A stretch of 64,000 nucleotides of DNA from Nyssa sinensis (GCA_008638375.1 CM018041.1:12082846-12146845), one strand, 5' to 3'. Positions 24,003 through 36,713 are shown, numbered from the stretch's first letter. The notes: generated by a model not told the origin, from the letters alone. Program-made: numbers and translations.

Positions 24003-24515
24003 TCGCGGTTAACACCCCTAATCGCCTAAGGGTTTGCTGGACTAGTCTAGTTACGCCACCTTGTGGCATCGCAGTTATTCAAAACTGCTCCTACCTTGCT
24101 GCATGCCCCCATGGCACTTGTCAGACCTTAAGTAAGCTTAGTCATCATGGACATACTTGGTGGCACCTTACACCAAGTCATGATCCAAGTCAGGCAAACA
24201 AGGTGGTGATGACCAGAACATGTTGATCATTTAAGGTTGACATTGACTAAGTTGAGGGAAGTAGAACTATACTTAAAGCTTGAGAAGTGTGAGTTTGGCC
24301 AGAAGGAAATCATATTCCTTGGTCACATTATTTTTGGAGGTACTATGTGAATGGACCCAAAGAAAATTATTGTCATTTAAATACACAGAGAAGATGGCAG
24401 TTGACACCCCCAACCACCTAAGGATTTGCTGGACTAGTCTAGCTGCGCCACCTGTGACATAACAGTTATTTAAAACTGTTCCTGCCTTGCTGCACGCCCC
24501 CAAGGCTGCCACCTG
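24003..24515 (+). mobile_element. Small TRIM-like element with a Gypsy RT fragment
   Basis: Two diverged direct repeats of about 115-120 bases (24003-24117 and 24395-24505) share 'tttgctggactagtctag' and 'actg.tcct.ccttgctgca'. Between them lies a Gypsy reverse transcriptase piece. The whole sits inside the Copia right LTR, which is continuous around it. Short terminal direct repeats with a small core resemble a TRIM or an extreme internal deletion of a Gypsy element. Exact ends and target duplication were not resolved. Confidence 0.55.
24204..24385 (+). pseudogene. Gypsy reverse transcriptase fragment
   Basis: The plus strand reads LTKLREVELYLKLEKCEFG and then QKEIIFLGHIIFGGTM, followed by a stop and MDPKKI. 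This corresponds to the RT segment after the catalytic YVDD in Ty3/Gypsy elements (L.LEKCEF....V.FLGH.IS..G...DP.K). A stop replaces the residue before MDP. No other pol domain is present. Confidence 0.8.
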
Positions 24516-27017
24516 TGTGGTGCGGGGTTTTTTGGGTCCAAGTACCGACCGGTAGACCTCCAAAAATGCCTGAAACAGTTTAGATGCGAGTTAGGCTCAA
24601 GAATGTAAGACACAAATAACAAATAATGTCAAAAATATTGTTCGTGTCACGACCCGAAATCTGCCTCGCGCGAACACCGAGTCGCGATCGCCGCCCCAAG
24701 GCCCGAAGGCCTCGGGACAAGGCTCGCATCTGCAGCGGTATCGAATAGATGTGCTTCATGTAGTTGCGGAAGCGTGAAAAACTTTTTCTTTTCTTTTCTC
24801 ATTTTAAAATTTGCACATCCGTCCGATACTGCCGCTATTCACAATGGTACACATGATCATACATTCAGAGCATAATTAAAAACTTAAAGGCTTCATAATT
24901 AATACATGTTTAACTGTTCCACGGGACTTAATACACAATAGCGAAATACTTCCAAATATAAAATATTGCCAACTTCATAGTACATCCCCAAGAGAATTGC
25001 TAGTCCTGTGATTAGTTGCCTAACTCTTCTTCCAAAATAGATAGGCTTATTATCATCGCCATCAAGATCAAACTGCCATCATTTACCTGAAAGGGGGCGG
25101 ATATAAATCCGGGTAAGCTAATCTAAGCTTGTGAGTAATTCCTGCATTCGTCATGGGGTTTTCAACTGGTAGTGGTTTATCACATGAGAGTTTATAAAAT
25201 ACTCACTACCAATTGCTCGTACATTTTAGAACACAGAGTATATGCATTCTTAAAACAGATAGCTTTGAAACATTTAAAGTATTCAAGCTAAATACGCATT
25301 TCTTCAAATAGAGCATATGCAATTTAAAAGCATATAAACATGTATAATAAAATGGGGGTAAAAACCTGTTTCCATTTCCAAAAGCATTACTTCAAAACAT
25401 ATAAACATGCATAGGAAAATGGGGGTTAAAACTTGCTTCCATTTCCAAAAACATTTGTCATCTTTTCTCTTTGATTAGGTGGAATCTGTTTCGAACCAGA
25501 CTCCCATTTTACTGCCAATGCTGCCAATCATATTTGCCTGGGGGATTAGATCCTGCTACCGAACATTTCACATGACAGGGCAATTGAGTTCCGAAAAAAC
25601 CCAAAATCCTGACTATGTGACATTTACTGTTGAATCCCGAAGGATTTCAACCATCATAGGGGGTGCTTTAAACACCATTTATCTTATAAAACATTTATCA
25701 CATGGCAACTTCAATAAATACTTTTCATGAATATTTAAAGCATGAAATATACATAACTTATCACATAGCTTTTTCAATAGATATTTTTAATGAATATTTA
25801 AAACATGAAATATATAACTTCTGCAATAAAACTTCAATATTTGGAATAATCAAATTCAGAACATTTATGAAAATTTAGCATTTTAAACCCAGACATGCTG
25901 AAACATAATTAAAAGGAAAACCGTGATTCAAACCAATCACCCAGCATGTCATAATACAGTTTATGAAAGCAGAAAACATTTTAAAACAGGAATCATATGA
26001 TACTGAATTTGATATTCGAGACTTCAAATAAATTGAACTTAAAACTTCTTCAAATTCATGGAGTTAAATCTCCATTTCAAACACAGGGTTACTCACCTCG
26101 GTCCTTAGGGTCAGTGTTAATAATGCGCTTTCCCACTTCCTCTGTAGTTCCTAAGAACAATTCATAAACAATCTCATCAACTTCACATTCACTGCAATAT
26201 CACCTATCGATGCTTCTTAACTTATGCTTAGGTCGTATTTAATCCTAACCGATTTACGAATATCCCATAATTTCGTATTTACTTAATTCGACTCGTATTC
26301 TTAGCCCACCACACAATCTAATGTGTTAGGGATTTATTTCATTTTAACTATACTCTTCTGGTAGCTCCATTAACTTTAAATTAATTTTAATTACTTCATA
26401 TGTCGACGTGCCGTGTCTTTCCGTATATCATTTTGACGTACATGCCTTAGTTTAGTACTTCGGCAATGTTTTAAATCTATAGTCATCTAACTGATGCTAT
26501 TTATCAAATTTTATGTCTCTTTATTTTAGACACTTCTTTTGGTGGAACAGACTCTTTCATTGAGTCCGAAACATCGAAGAAAGTCAATTTAGGCTTTCTT
26601 AGAATTTAATTCGGCTTAGGACATGTTAGGGGCATTTTGGTAACGTGTCTAAATTTTTCAGAGTCCCGTCTTGTGAAACGGACCCCCCCATTAGATTCAG
26701 AATGTTTGAAATAGTTAAAATCCACTATTTATTTGTTTAAGTTGGACCTCGTTTGACTCGTTTATGGAGTAGGGACATTTTGGTCATTTTGACATTTTTA
26801 CGGGTCTTAAATTTTTTGGGACCTCATCTCATGTCGTGAACCTCACCAATGGACTCAGGAGGTCTGAGATAGTAGAAATGCACATATAACTTGTCAAATT
26901 TGGGCTTCGGGCCATTTAGGAGTATTTAATTTAATTAAATAAATTAAATTAAATTAAACTCATGAAGTATAATATATATATATATATTTAGTGTGCGATT
27001 TATGAACGGTCGAATAG

Positions 27018-27043
27018 GGTGGCACGCTGGCCAGCGTGCCACC
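27018..27043. repeat. Perfect 26-bp palindrome in LTR B
   Basis: GGTGGCACGCTGG is followed immediately by its exact complement CCAGCGTGCCACC, so the sequence can fold into a 13-bp GC-rich stem with no loop. It lies about 20 bases before a GTTCGATTCC box (27064-27073) that resembles a Pol III B box. Confidence 0.8.
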
Positions 27044-27165
27044 ACCCTCCCAAAAGACACTGCGTTCGATTCCCAATTGGTGCAATCGCACCTTTTTATT
27101 TTTTGATTTTTATTTAATATATAATATATATATATATATATTTTTGGTCCTATATATGACACACG

Positions 27166-27232
27166 CGAGTGCGTGGCCGAGTGGAAAGAAGGGGCGCATG
27201 GGCACGTGAGGTCAAGGGTTCGAAACCCCAGA
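27166..27232 (+). repeat. tRNA-like segment with Pol III A and B boxes (probable SINE relic)
   Basis: TGGCCGAGTGG (27174-27184) fits the A-box consensus and GGTTCGAAACC (27217-27227) is a perfect B-box match, spaced as in a tRNA gene. The acceptor ends do not pair, so this is not an intact tRNA. A tRNA-derived SINE head or captured tRNA piece within LTR B is the likely explanation. Confidence 0.55.
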
Positions 27233-28383
27233 ACCGCAAATGTTCCTTCCTCTTTTTAAAATTTAAAACAGTTTATATATACATATCAGGCCCCCCCTCC
27301 CCAAAAACGCCATCGCTTCATTTATTCGGTGGCAGCTTTAAACGCTGCCACGCGTCCCGAGTTTACCCACCGTTTTAAACGATTTGCGAGTCGACTCGGT
27401 GTCGTCTTCTTCACCATCAACCCACTGCAACCCTAATTCCCGATTTCTATTTTTTTCCAATTTCGTGAGTTTTGGCTAAATTAGATCCCATTGTTTTTAA
27501 TCAAAGATGTTTCTGGGGTCTTATGGGTTATTTTGGCATTCATTTGATACATTAAAACTAAACCAAACGTTCGGTCTTACATAAAATATCCGAACCTGCA
27601 ACTCCCTGGTAAACCCTCATTTCTTCACCATTTTTAGTGTGGTTTGGTTCTGTGTGACCCTCAAGGTACGGGGATTCAACCTCCATTCTCAAAAATGGGT
27701 TTAGGGGTCAATTTTTAGGATGGGTCTTCAAGACCCGAACTTGCAACTCGGTTTCTTGGGTTCATTTCTTGGGCTTTTTTATCGCGGTCATTTGTTTTGG
27801 GAATACTTGTAGGGTCTACTTGAAGTCTTGATAAGCCAAAAATGGTTTGGTTTCCATCGGATCAGACCCTGCTATAAGCAAGGCCTTTAATGGCTTCCAC
27901 CACTGGGTTCAATGTTTTTAACCTTTTTAAAACTTAAATATCATGCTTAAACTAGTCTAAACATATTCTATCTATCACATACACAAAATCAAAGCTTAAA
28001 ACAGTTCATACGTTGAGAAATTCTAGAGAGAGAAAAATGATAGTTTTATGTATTCTCACATTTTTGGTTTGAGATTGTTGACCCTTTTCACTTCTGCTTC
28101 TTTCTCCTTCTTCTCAGAAACTCTCTCTCCCCCTCAGTCTTTAGATTTTCGTGTGGCATGTGTGTTTACAGTAGGTATATTTGTATATGGGTGTATGGAT
28201 GATTTTTTTTTGCAAAAATCTGATTTGCCCCAACAACTTGGTTAACTTGTGGCAGTATCCATGCTCAGGTTTTTACTGTTTCGGGGCAGGCCATGATGGC
28301 CGGGTGTGTGTGTTTTGTCTTTGCCTATATATGGCTATATATATATGTATATGTCTTTATATTTACACTCACACACTCTTTTC

Positions 28384-28489
28384 AGCCGACACACACACAC
28401 TTCAATTACCCCTTGGTTAGTTGCATGCCTTCATTTAGCCGACACACACACACTTTAATTACCCCTTGGTTAGTTGCATGCCTTCATTT
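28384..28489. repeat. 53-bp perfect-like tandem duplication in LTR B
   Basis: A unit starting 'agccgacacacacacac' and ending 'gcatgccttcattt' occurs twice back to back (28384 and 28437) with a single clear difference (ttcaatt versus tttaatt). The low divergence implies a recent duplication. (TA)n runs follow at 28545-28640. Confidence 0.85.
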
Positions 28490-28971
28490 AATACACATAC
28501 ATGCATACATATATATTCATGCACACATGTGTATATATTTACACATATATATATATATATATATATATATTTGAAGTTATAATTATTTATATAGTATATA
28601 TATATATATATTATATATTATATATATATATATTACAACTTATTTCTTATATTAAAATAATTAATTACTTTTAAATATTAATTATTTTCTTAAATTTATC
28701 ATCTTTACACCGATCTCCCGTATCCTCGTAATGTGCGCCCAAATCTCGCACTCGTATCGATAGCCAGCGGTTGACGTGAAAATATAATTATCAGGGAACC
28801 GACATGTTGGTGACTGTAATGAAAGTGATGTACAGTCGTCCTGAATTTTTAAGACTATTACTAAAAGTCCATGCGTCGGGTTTGAAACCGACCTCGTTAC
28901 TTAAGGCGTCGATTTCTAATTTAACACAATAGCTTAATAGTCCCTAATTCGGGTCGGGATATTACAATTCG

Positions 28972-29829
28972 CATGGATTAGATTCAATAAAACAATTTTA
29001 CTAACAACTTTTTACATGGATTTTTTTAAAAGTTATAATAAATTGGGGTTTACTTGGAAAGAAGGAAAAAAATGAGAGAAAATTTGTTTGAAAGTATTCC
29101 AATGGAGACCAAATTTATTGAAAATAATGTTTTGCCTGTTTCTAGAAAATGTTAATATAAAATAAAATGTAGATTTTATTTATAAAATTAACAAGTAATC
29201 AGGGTGTTACTTTTGCAATAAGATAAAAAGTCTGTCATTAATACTATTAATATTTATTGGTATTACAATTTAGTGTTTTAATTTTCGGAAGACTATGTAA
29301 AAAATGTTCTGTCCTCCAATGCTTATTCACTAATGAACCAAACTGTGAAGGTAAAAAAGAACACAAATTTTGGAATTTATAATTATATTATTTTATTTCC
29401 CAGCTACACATCTTTATTTTTATTTTTTTCTCTAATATAGTATTATATATTTTCAACTCTCTTTCTTTACTTTCTAAATCTTGGAACACTTTGATTTGCT
29501 GGAAAAATAAATGAATGACTCCACACAAATTGAGTATCTCTTTTATGCAAAAAAAACACATCGCAACAAGACAGTCTGGGGTTAAAAATTATAAGTGTTG
29601 ACGATGCTACCTAAATGAACTTAACAATAAACTTTGTCGTATATGTTGTATTTTTAGTCAAGTTTTGTGATGATATGTATAATACACTACCAGATTACAT
29701 ATGGGATGTTATTTAATGATGCTGCATTTTTTTGAATCATCTTTGTCACTGTAATATTATCTATACTTTTAAATCTTAAAAAATAAACAAATTAAATTTC
29801 AAAAGTCATACATTATGAAATATGAATAT
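28972..29829. other. AT-rich intergenic stretch
   Basis: No coding frame, RNA or clear element end was seen between LTR B and the next Helitron-like terminus. Confidence 0.5.
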
Positions 29830-29961
29830 TTTTTTGTTAGAATTTTAATAACATTAATACATTAAATTTGTTAAAGTGAGTACACATAAAGATAAAAATT
29901 TAGAATCTTTTTTCTTGTACATATAATATTTTCTTGCATAATCGCACGAACAAATAATTAG
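29830..29961 (+). mobile_element. Helitron-like 3' end (copy 2)
   Basis: 'gttagaattttaataacatt', then 'gtacatataatattttcttg' and 'cgcacgaacaaataatTAGT' closely follow the third copy at 33235-33377. The terminal four bases are TTAG, a degraded CTRR, followed by T. Confidence 0.5.
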
Positions 29962-30112
29962 TATATCTACTAACTATAATAAATATGAAGGTTTGGTGGT
30001 AGATTTTCTCCACCTGCATGCTTGTTTCACTTTGCTTCCTTCTCCTTTGTGTCTAACTATAGAGCTGTTTTAAGCGGGTAAACCGTAAACGTTCCAATTC
30101 TTAAACTGATGT

Positions 30113-30194
30113 CTATGGGGTCCACCATGAGCTTGTTATGACGCAACAGTATGCTATGGGGTCCACCATGGGCCCGTTATGCCGCAGCAATTAT
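30113..30194. repeat. 41-bp tandem duplication
   Basis: 'ctatggggtccaccatg' occurs at 30113 and 30154. Each copy is followed by a related 'g.ccgttatg.cgca' stretch. A further short duplication, 'gg.ggttggcttcctttc', lies at about 30518 and 30544. Confidence 0.65.
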
Positions 30195-31019
30195 ATTATA
30201 GTAATACTATTTTTATTTTAATATTTAAAAAAAAAATTTACTTGTTGATATGAGTATTTTTTGAACTAGTGAATTCAGTCTCTTGATATTAGTAAATTTA
30301 ATCTCTTGATACTAGTCTTGTCTAGTGAGTCCAAGAGACTTAATTAATTATTATTAAAAAGCTTAATTGATTAGTACCCTACATATATCAAAAGATTTAA
30401 TTAATTAATATCAAAATAACTATATCAATAAATAAAAAAATTTAATAAAATTTTATGATAAAAATAACATTACTTATTATATTATTCTATTTGTTGATTT
30501 GTATTAAGAGGCGGTGGGGGTTGGCTTCCTTTCTCTGGCGGTGAGGGTTGGCTTCCTTTCATCATTTTTGAATTTTTTTTATTATTTTAATGTTTTTAGC
30601 AAAGAGGCGGTCAGATTGCTTGTGTCAATTGATTTTTTTTAATACATTTATGAATATCTCGTATAAATTGATAGACGTATTTTAAATTTAAAAATTATTT
30701 ATTTAAATTTTTTACTTTACTTTTCATAAAATTTATAATATGAATTTCATAAAAATAAAATCATTAATTTAATAATAAAGTTATTGAAATATTTTTTTTT
30801 TTTTAGTAACGAAGAATTATCTTACGGCATGTCCTTTGAATCCACTCATGTGACTTAAATTTCAAAAGAATTAACGCAGCAATCTATCGTCACGATCTCT
30901 TACTTAAATCTTAATATTCAACAAGATAAAAAATCAAATTGAAGACTGTACGTTTATCACATAATTTCCAATTCGCTCTTATCAGCTGAATTGTCCAGGG
31001 GTGGGTACTAAAATACTTC

Positions 31020-31220
31020 TTACTTCGAAAAAAATTACTTAAACTAGTGATTCAGATATAATTTTTTTTAAAATTTTATAATTAATGTTTAAAAAATTAT
31101 GAAAATATATTTAGATATGATAATCTAAATTATAAAAAATTAAAATTAATAACTTGTTAAACGCATATTTTATATTTTAAAATTAAAAATATGTGTTTGA
31201 AAACCTAAACAAACCTATGC
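31020..31220. repeat. Diverged relative of the Tourist-like MITE at 36807
   Basis: It shares 'gattcagataaattttt'-type, 'gaaaatatatttagatatgataatctaaatt' and 'tgtttgaaaacctaaacaaac' blocks in the same order as 36825-37010. The ends are eroded. Confidence 0.5.
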
Positions 31221-31944
31221 ATCTTCACACAATGAAATAATAAAATGAGGCGGTGACCCTGATTTCTTTTAAAATTATAAGAAAGATCAAAGATGACGCA
31301 TGATGTGTCTAACAAGATCTTTTGCTTCGAACCCTGCTATGATAGAAGTTGCTGAATGTAAAGTCATCTTCTTCACAGAGAGATGAATTAACTCTTTCTC
31401 AGTTCATCTCCTTAAAACTAATGTTGTTTGGTGGGCTTTGGTGGGAGGCATTGCCACTAAGCTCCATGTCAGGTTTCAATTTTATTGAAACAACTGTTTA
31501 AACCCTTCTTTCAACATAATTACTAATATACCATTTTAGTAATAACTCAGTTGTACACGTTACTAATCAGCTATACACATGTCAAGTTCTTCAATTTTTT
31601 TTTTCATTTATTAATTAACATCTTGAGTTTAAAACATATATTTTGAAATTGTTTGCTTTTTGTAATTATACTTTCGCATTGAATATTTATTTCGAATTTT
31701 ATGTTTATTTTATTTGTGAACATTATTTACAATTTATTGATAAGAAATTTTTCTTACTTTAATTTATTAACTGTAATCGTATATTATTTTTGACACTGAA
31801 AAAAATAATTATTTTCTTCTTTTTTTTTTTATGAAAGAGTGGTATAAGATTGTGGGTCCAAATTTTAAAATATGAGATTTGAAACACTTTTGAATTTTTA
31901 GCTACAAACTATAACATTTTTTTTTGGCATCAATAAAAAATAAG

Positions 31945-32125
31945 AGTTTGTTTGATTACGTTTTCAAAAATAGATTTTTAATTTCAAAACATAGGATACG
32001 CATTTGGCAAGTTATTTATTTTAATTTTTTAAAATTTAAATTATCAAATCCATAGCTTTTTAAAAAATTAATTATAAAATTTTGAAATGTATTTCAAAAA
32101 TATTTTTCAAAGAATTTGTGAAACA
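31945..32125 (-). repeat. Inverted relative of the Tourist-like MITE
   Basis: Beginning 'gagtttgtttgattacgttt', it reads on the opposite strand like the right half of the 36807-37017 element, including 'aaaacataggatacg', the complement of 'cgtatcctatgtttt' there. Confidence 0.5.
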
Positions 32126-33377
32126 TTATTTAGTAAATTACTAATAAGAATGACTTGGAAAGTCCTAATAATGTAGTGTTTGAATATTCAGACTCTCAAC
32201 TATATATGCATATGGTAAGTTTTTGACTTTTGAAGTATGAAATTTGGGCAAAATAGTGGATGGTTAATTATCCATTATAAATCCTTTTTTTTTTTACTGC
32301 TATGAAAAATATAATTTTTTTTTTATTTTTCTTTTTTTAGTAGAAAAGTATGGGATCAAATCGTGACTTCTAATTTTTGAAATGTGAATTTATGATAAAA
32401 TTTTTAATTGTCAGTCATCAAGTCTAACATCAATTTTTTTTTGGATTATCAACACTAAATTTAATTTTTTACAATTTGTGCTTCAGCTGTTCAGGGCGGG
32501 AATTTTTTTTTAATGAGTCAGTACAGTGACATGTTAATGTGTCCTTATAATAATATTCTATCACGTGTGATATGAATTATTTTTTTTAATGAGACATAGT
32601 ATATATAATAAAGTATGATTGAAAAGACACATTGCTATGTGATATACCGGACTCATGAAAAAATATCACAACGGGTCCCATAACCTTTTTTTTGCTTTAA
32701 CAATTTGTGTTTCATCTGTTCAGTGGTAGGTTCCACATTGAGTCCTATAATAACTTAACTGTCATGCATATCTACTATAAATTGTTTGAGAAAAAATGAT
32801 TTGATACAATTCCAGTCATTATCTCTTCTTTGTTATTGGTGGTTAGGGTTGGCTTAGGCAGTGGACTATACCACCGTTTTAACTGACGAGACTACTTGCA
32901 TTCAGATTCCTTTGAGTAGGTCGGTGCAGTATACCACCGTTTCGAGTGCTTCACCTGTTTAGTTGCCCCTCTTGGGACAGTGAACCTCCACCTATTAAAT
33001 TGCATTGCATCCAAATATTTCTTATTTCCCCGTTCAATTGTGTTTTTTTGAACACATGCACATTATTTCTTAAGTGTGTTTCAGTGTCACCTTTTTTTAT
33101 GCTTTATTTATAACATTGTCATTCATAAGTGATAATAGAGGAGTCCACTACATGACACCAATCTTATGTAGGTTTTTGATTTTTTTCTCTCTTATTTTGA
33201 AGTATTTTTACATTATCATATGATGAATTCATTATTTTTTGGAATTCTAATAGCATTAATATTAAGTTTAATAAAGTGAAAGCACAGAGAAAAAGGCAAG
33301 AATTCAAAACCATCTTCTTTATACATATTATATTTTCTTGCATATATAACCCGTGCGAAGCAGGGACAAATAACGAG

Positions 33378-36300
33378 TATATACGAAAGTGAAAGTCTCG
33401 TCGTAGTTTTCTCCACCTACTTGCTTTTTTTGAAATGAACTTTTGCAACAATTTGTTTTGTATGTTTTCAGCCTTCATCACAGGCACATGGTAAGCCCCA
33501 CAATGGGTTTCATTACAAAACAAAAGTGACACATATGCAAGTTACCTATATTTTATTAATTATTATATTTACAAGATTTTGTCACACATGAGTCGCACAG
33601 ATTTGATTCATTTGAAGCTGTATGTGGTTATTGTTAGAAATAATGAGTTTTGAGAATAATTTTTTATTATTTTTTTATTTAAAATTATAGTGGGTTTCAA
33701 ACATTAATTTTGGTGGATTTATATGAAAATGTGTTTTCTTCCATAAAGAAATTAAGATCATGTATTAGGTTGCTCAAAACTATTAAGAAGTGAAGGAGAA
33801 ATTGCTTCCAAACATCACCATTTAAAAATGATAACAAAAGCTTGAAGCTTGTGAAAAAACTTGTGTCCCACATAGGATGGGTACAAGGCTTTTAAAGAAT
33901 ATATATACAATTATCTTGAAAGAAGGTTTGGGTCCTAAGGGGCACCCAAGTTTTATGGAAAGGAGAGGACCTAACACATGCTTGATTCACCACACACGCA
34001 CGCACCCCCACCACGGTAGCCTTGGCCTGTACAGAACCGGGTCAAGTTTCGGCCTTGGCCCACTACATATATATTTTTTTGGGAAAAATTTATTTAAATT
34101 TTTTTTCAAAATACTTTCATTTAAGTTACCAGATTAATTAATTCTAATGCTGTCGTTTTGCGATTGCGTTTGGTTTTGGTTTAAATCCAAAAAACGAAGT
34201 CATTTTATGATTAAACATTTGGTTTGAATTTTGAATGAATCGTCTTCTTCCTTGCGGCTGTTCATTGAACAGTTGTGACTGTAAGCATTCGTATTTGTAT
34301 CAAATAGACACTAATGCTCTATATAAACATCACTTACGCACCTACATTCAAAGCATTGAATTCATTTCATTACACATTCTGTGCGTCAGTAATTTCATAG
34401 GGTTTGAGAGAGTTAAAGTTACTGGTTTGGTTCGCCAGACATACATTTGCAGTGCTTAACATCTTCGTGTACTCGATCATTCTATCCTTAGGAGACGTAC
34501 GACCAAAAGCTCGTAAGTACCACTACTAGTGTCATAATTCGTCTTAAGAACATTATGTACAAAACTTGAACTCGCTCTACACACACACACACACATGTAT
34601 TAAAGGAAACTTTTGGCAGATATGGCAAATTGGCAATCAATAAACTTACACTTCAAACATAATAAGTTCTAAAAACACCATTATTAGTTTGCTAGCATGG
34701 AGGTTCATTATTTGATATAATGTGACAGTATCTTACAAATTTATTATTTGTATGAAATTTACAATAAATAATACGTATTCGAAAAGATCTAATGTTGCTA
34801 GATTACTTTCTAATAAATTATCTTAATACTGACACAAGCAGGTCTAGTCATACTAGCCCCACCTGTGTTAAATGTTAGGATAATTTGTTAGAAATTAAAT
34901 CTTGCATCAATTATTCGAAAAAGTATTGAGTCTTATCACATCGGATAATGAGGTGAAATAACAGTCTTACTGAATAATTTATTGTTAGAAAGGACAAACT
35001 AGATTCATATTAAAATATTACATAATTGGTACCAAGTGATTATTCTTAGATTTTGAACTTAATGGCCTGATTTTTAGAGTGATGAACTCAACTATATGTC
35101 AATATTGTGACTACAATTTAGCACAAGCAACAAAATTTAGAATGGGTGGGCTGTGGCTGTGGCTGTGGCTGTGGCTGTGGGTAGATTTCTAAGGAGGTGG
35201 GGCTGCAATATCAGAGAGTAATGGATAGCTTCCATGTTTTTTTGGGAGGCTAACTCTCAATTTTTTAAAAAGAAATTAGCAAAATGATAAGATAAAAAAT
35301 AAAAATGTCAATTTTTTTGCCCCCTAGCCCTTATATATGTTGATAAGTGTTTTGGTGTTTATGTTTTTTTGTCACAAGAAGTGGTATTTCAGTTTCTATG
35401 CTCATCGGATAATTTGAAAATCTCATAAGTAATAAATATAATAAATTAAACTCAAAATCTTTAAATTTACGATACGTTTTACAAATTAAGTTGTCCATCA
35501 CCCAAGCTCCAACTATTTTGGTGTTGAAAAAGAGTCACATAGCATGTGTGCACACATATACATATACATATATAAATGTATGTAGTGCACTAGTCTGATA
35601 ATGGAATGGGCAGAGGAGTGGGTTTAGATCTATTTTTATATCCTATGTAAAGAGAACTGGCAATGCATGCATGAGTAACCCACAGTTTTGCTCCATTTGC
35701 CGTATGATCAGTTAGAGGAATATTAGGATTAGGTAGTGGTACAATTGCCGATTCCTCACGCAAATAACGTAAATTTGATTTTTTACTTTATATCGTTGTA
35801 TCAAGAAAAAAAAAAAAAAGATTGAGGAATATTCACTGTTTGCATGAAAGAAGCTCATGTGACGTGTAAAGCATATTACGAAAAAATATTCAATAATAAG
35901 ACAGTGTGAAAAAATTTTTATAGTCGAATAAATAAATTTTAAATATGTAACGTGAATTTAATAATTTTTATATATGCTACAAGTTAGAATTTAATCTGCG
36001 TTAACATTGAATTTCTCCATAAAGATTTAACTGTATTTTCCAATAAATAATGCATTGATTGCTTAATAATCTAAAAAAAAAAAGAATTGCATCCCTCACA
36101 GACTCGCCCTCTAAGTTCAACAATGTGCATGCACTTAGGATATGTGACAATTCAAACAAAAGATTCCTAAATTTATATGTGTGTGTGTGTGTGTGTGTTT
36201 GTGTAAGTTGTTTATTTTTCATCACCGGTCAATAGTGGCTTCAAGGATAATCCTCTTCAAAATTTGACAAAAAAATATATATATATTTGTAAAATTTTAA

Positions 36301-36713
36301 TATTTTTTAGAAATTAGTCTATCCCACAATTTTAGACCAGCTCAATTTTATTCTTTATTTTTTATTTTTATTTTAAAATTTTAACTCTATAAAATTTTTA
36401 TTTTAATTTTTTTATTTCCTTTTCAAAATTTTAATTTAAAAAAATATTTCCCAACTCCGTCTTACGCTTCGTCAGTTTCGACCTCATTCCATGGTATCAA
36501 GTACCAAAAATAACAGCAACAGATATACATATATATATATATATATATATAGTGCAATAAATTAATAATGAGGGAAGAGCAGTGCTTCAAAAGTTACCTT
36601 CAAAATAATGGACTGCTCTGACCATATCCTGGTCTCACTCCCTGGCTTGGAAAAGCATTACAGTCTACAGAATTAAAAACCACGTGCCCAGAAACAGCCT
36701 TATTTCCATGGCC

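Larger units (their letters stand above)
23559..24644 (-). repeat. Copia element, right LTR (5' LTR), interrupted
   Basis: It starts TGTTGTGCAATGG and follows the left LTR closely to 'ggtcaacagaga' at about 24002. It is then broken by a ~0.5-kb insertion and resumes at 'gggtccaagtaccgaccgg' (about 24533) through 'aagacacaaataacaaat'. Its outer end is not complete, because LTR B begins at 24645. Confidence 0.7.
24645..28966. mobile_element. Solo LTR B (same long-LTR family as LTR A)
   Basis: It starts TGTCACGACCCGAAATCT and ends GGGTCGGGATATTACA. The flanks are GTTCG (24640-24644) and ATTCG (28967-28971), matching at four of five bases, as expected of an aged 5-bp duplication. Blocks such as 'gagtccgaaacatcgaagaa' and 'gtgaaacggaccc' align with LTR A in the same order and orientation. 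It is about 1.2 kb longer, partly through microsatellites, a 53-bp duplication and a tRNA-like segment. No gag or pol frame is present. Confidence 0.75.
29966..33377 (+). mobile_element. Candidate Helitron (copy 3), about 3.4 kb
   Basis: The left edge 'A|TCTACTAACTATAATAAAT' has the TC start that Helitrons show after a target A. The right edge has 'CCCGTGCGAAGCAGGGAC', an imperfect form of the GC hairpin typical of plant Helitron 3' ends, then 'aaataaCGAGT' in place of CTAGT. The interior is AT-rich with no Rep/helicase coding, so it would be non-autonomous. It contains Tourist-like MITE copies (31020-31220, 31945-32125). It starts within 5 bases of copy 2's end. That both edges belong to one element is inferred. 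Confidence 0.4.

Noticed and set aside
23795..24226. 143-residue plus-strand frame
   Set aside because: It spans the Copia LTR and the edge of the nested TRIM-like element; there is no protein likeness, and it crosses an insertion boundary.
27166..27232. Intact tRNA-Ser gene
   Set aside because: A and B boxes are good, but the acceptor arms do not pair and the anticodon arm is not formed.
28048..28574. Three overlapping frames rich in Ile/Tyr/His
   Set aside because: They cover CA and TA microsatellites and the 53-bp duplication in LTR B.
19573..28966. One full LTR element with A and B as its two LTRs
   Set aside because: A and B have separate target duplications, and the sequence between them is the Copia element and its LTR, not Gypsy gag-pol.
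33164..33532. 122-residue minus-strand frame
   Set aside because: It runs through the Helitron-like 3' end block shared with two other places and has no protein-like pattern.
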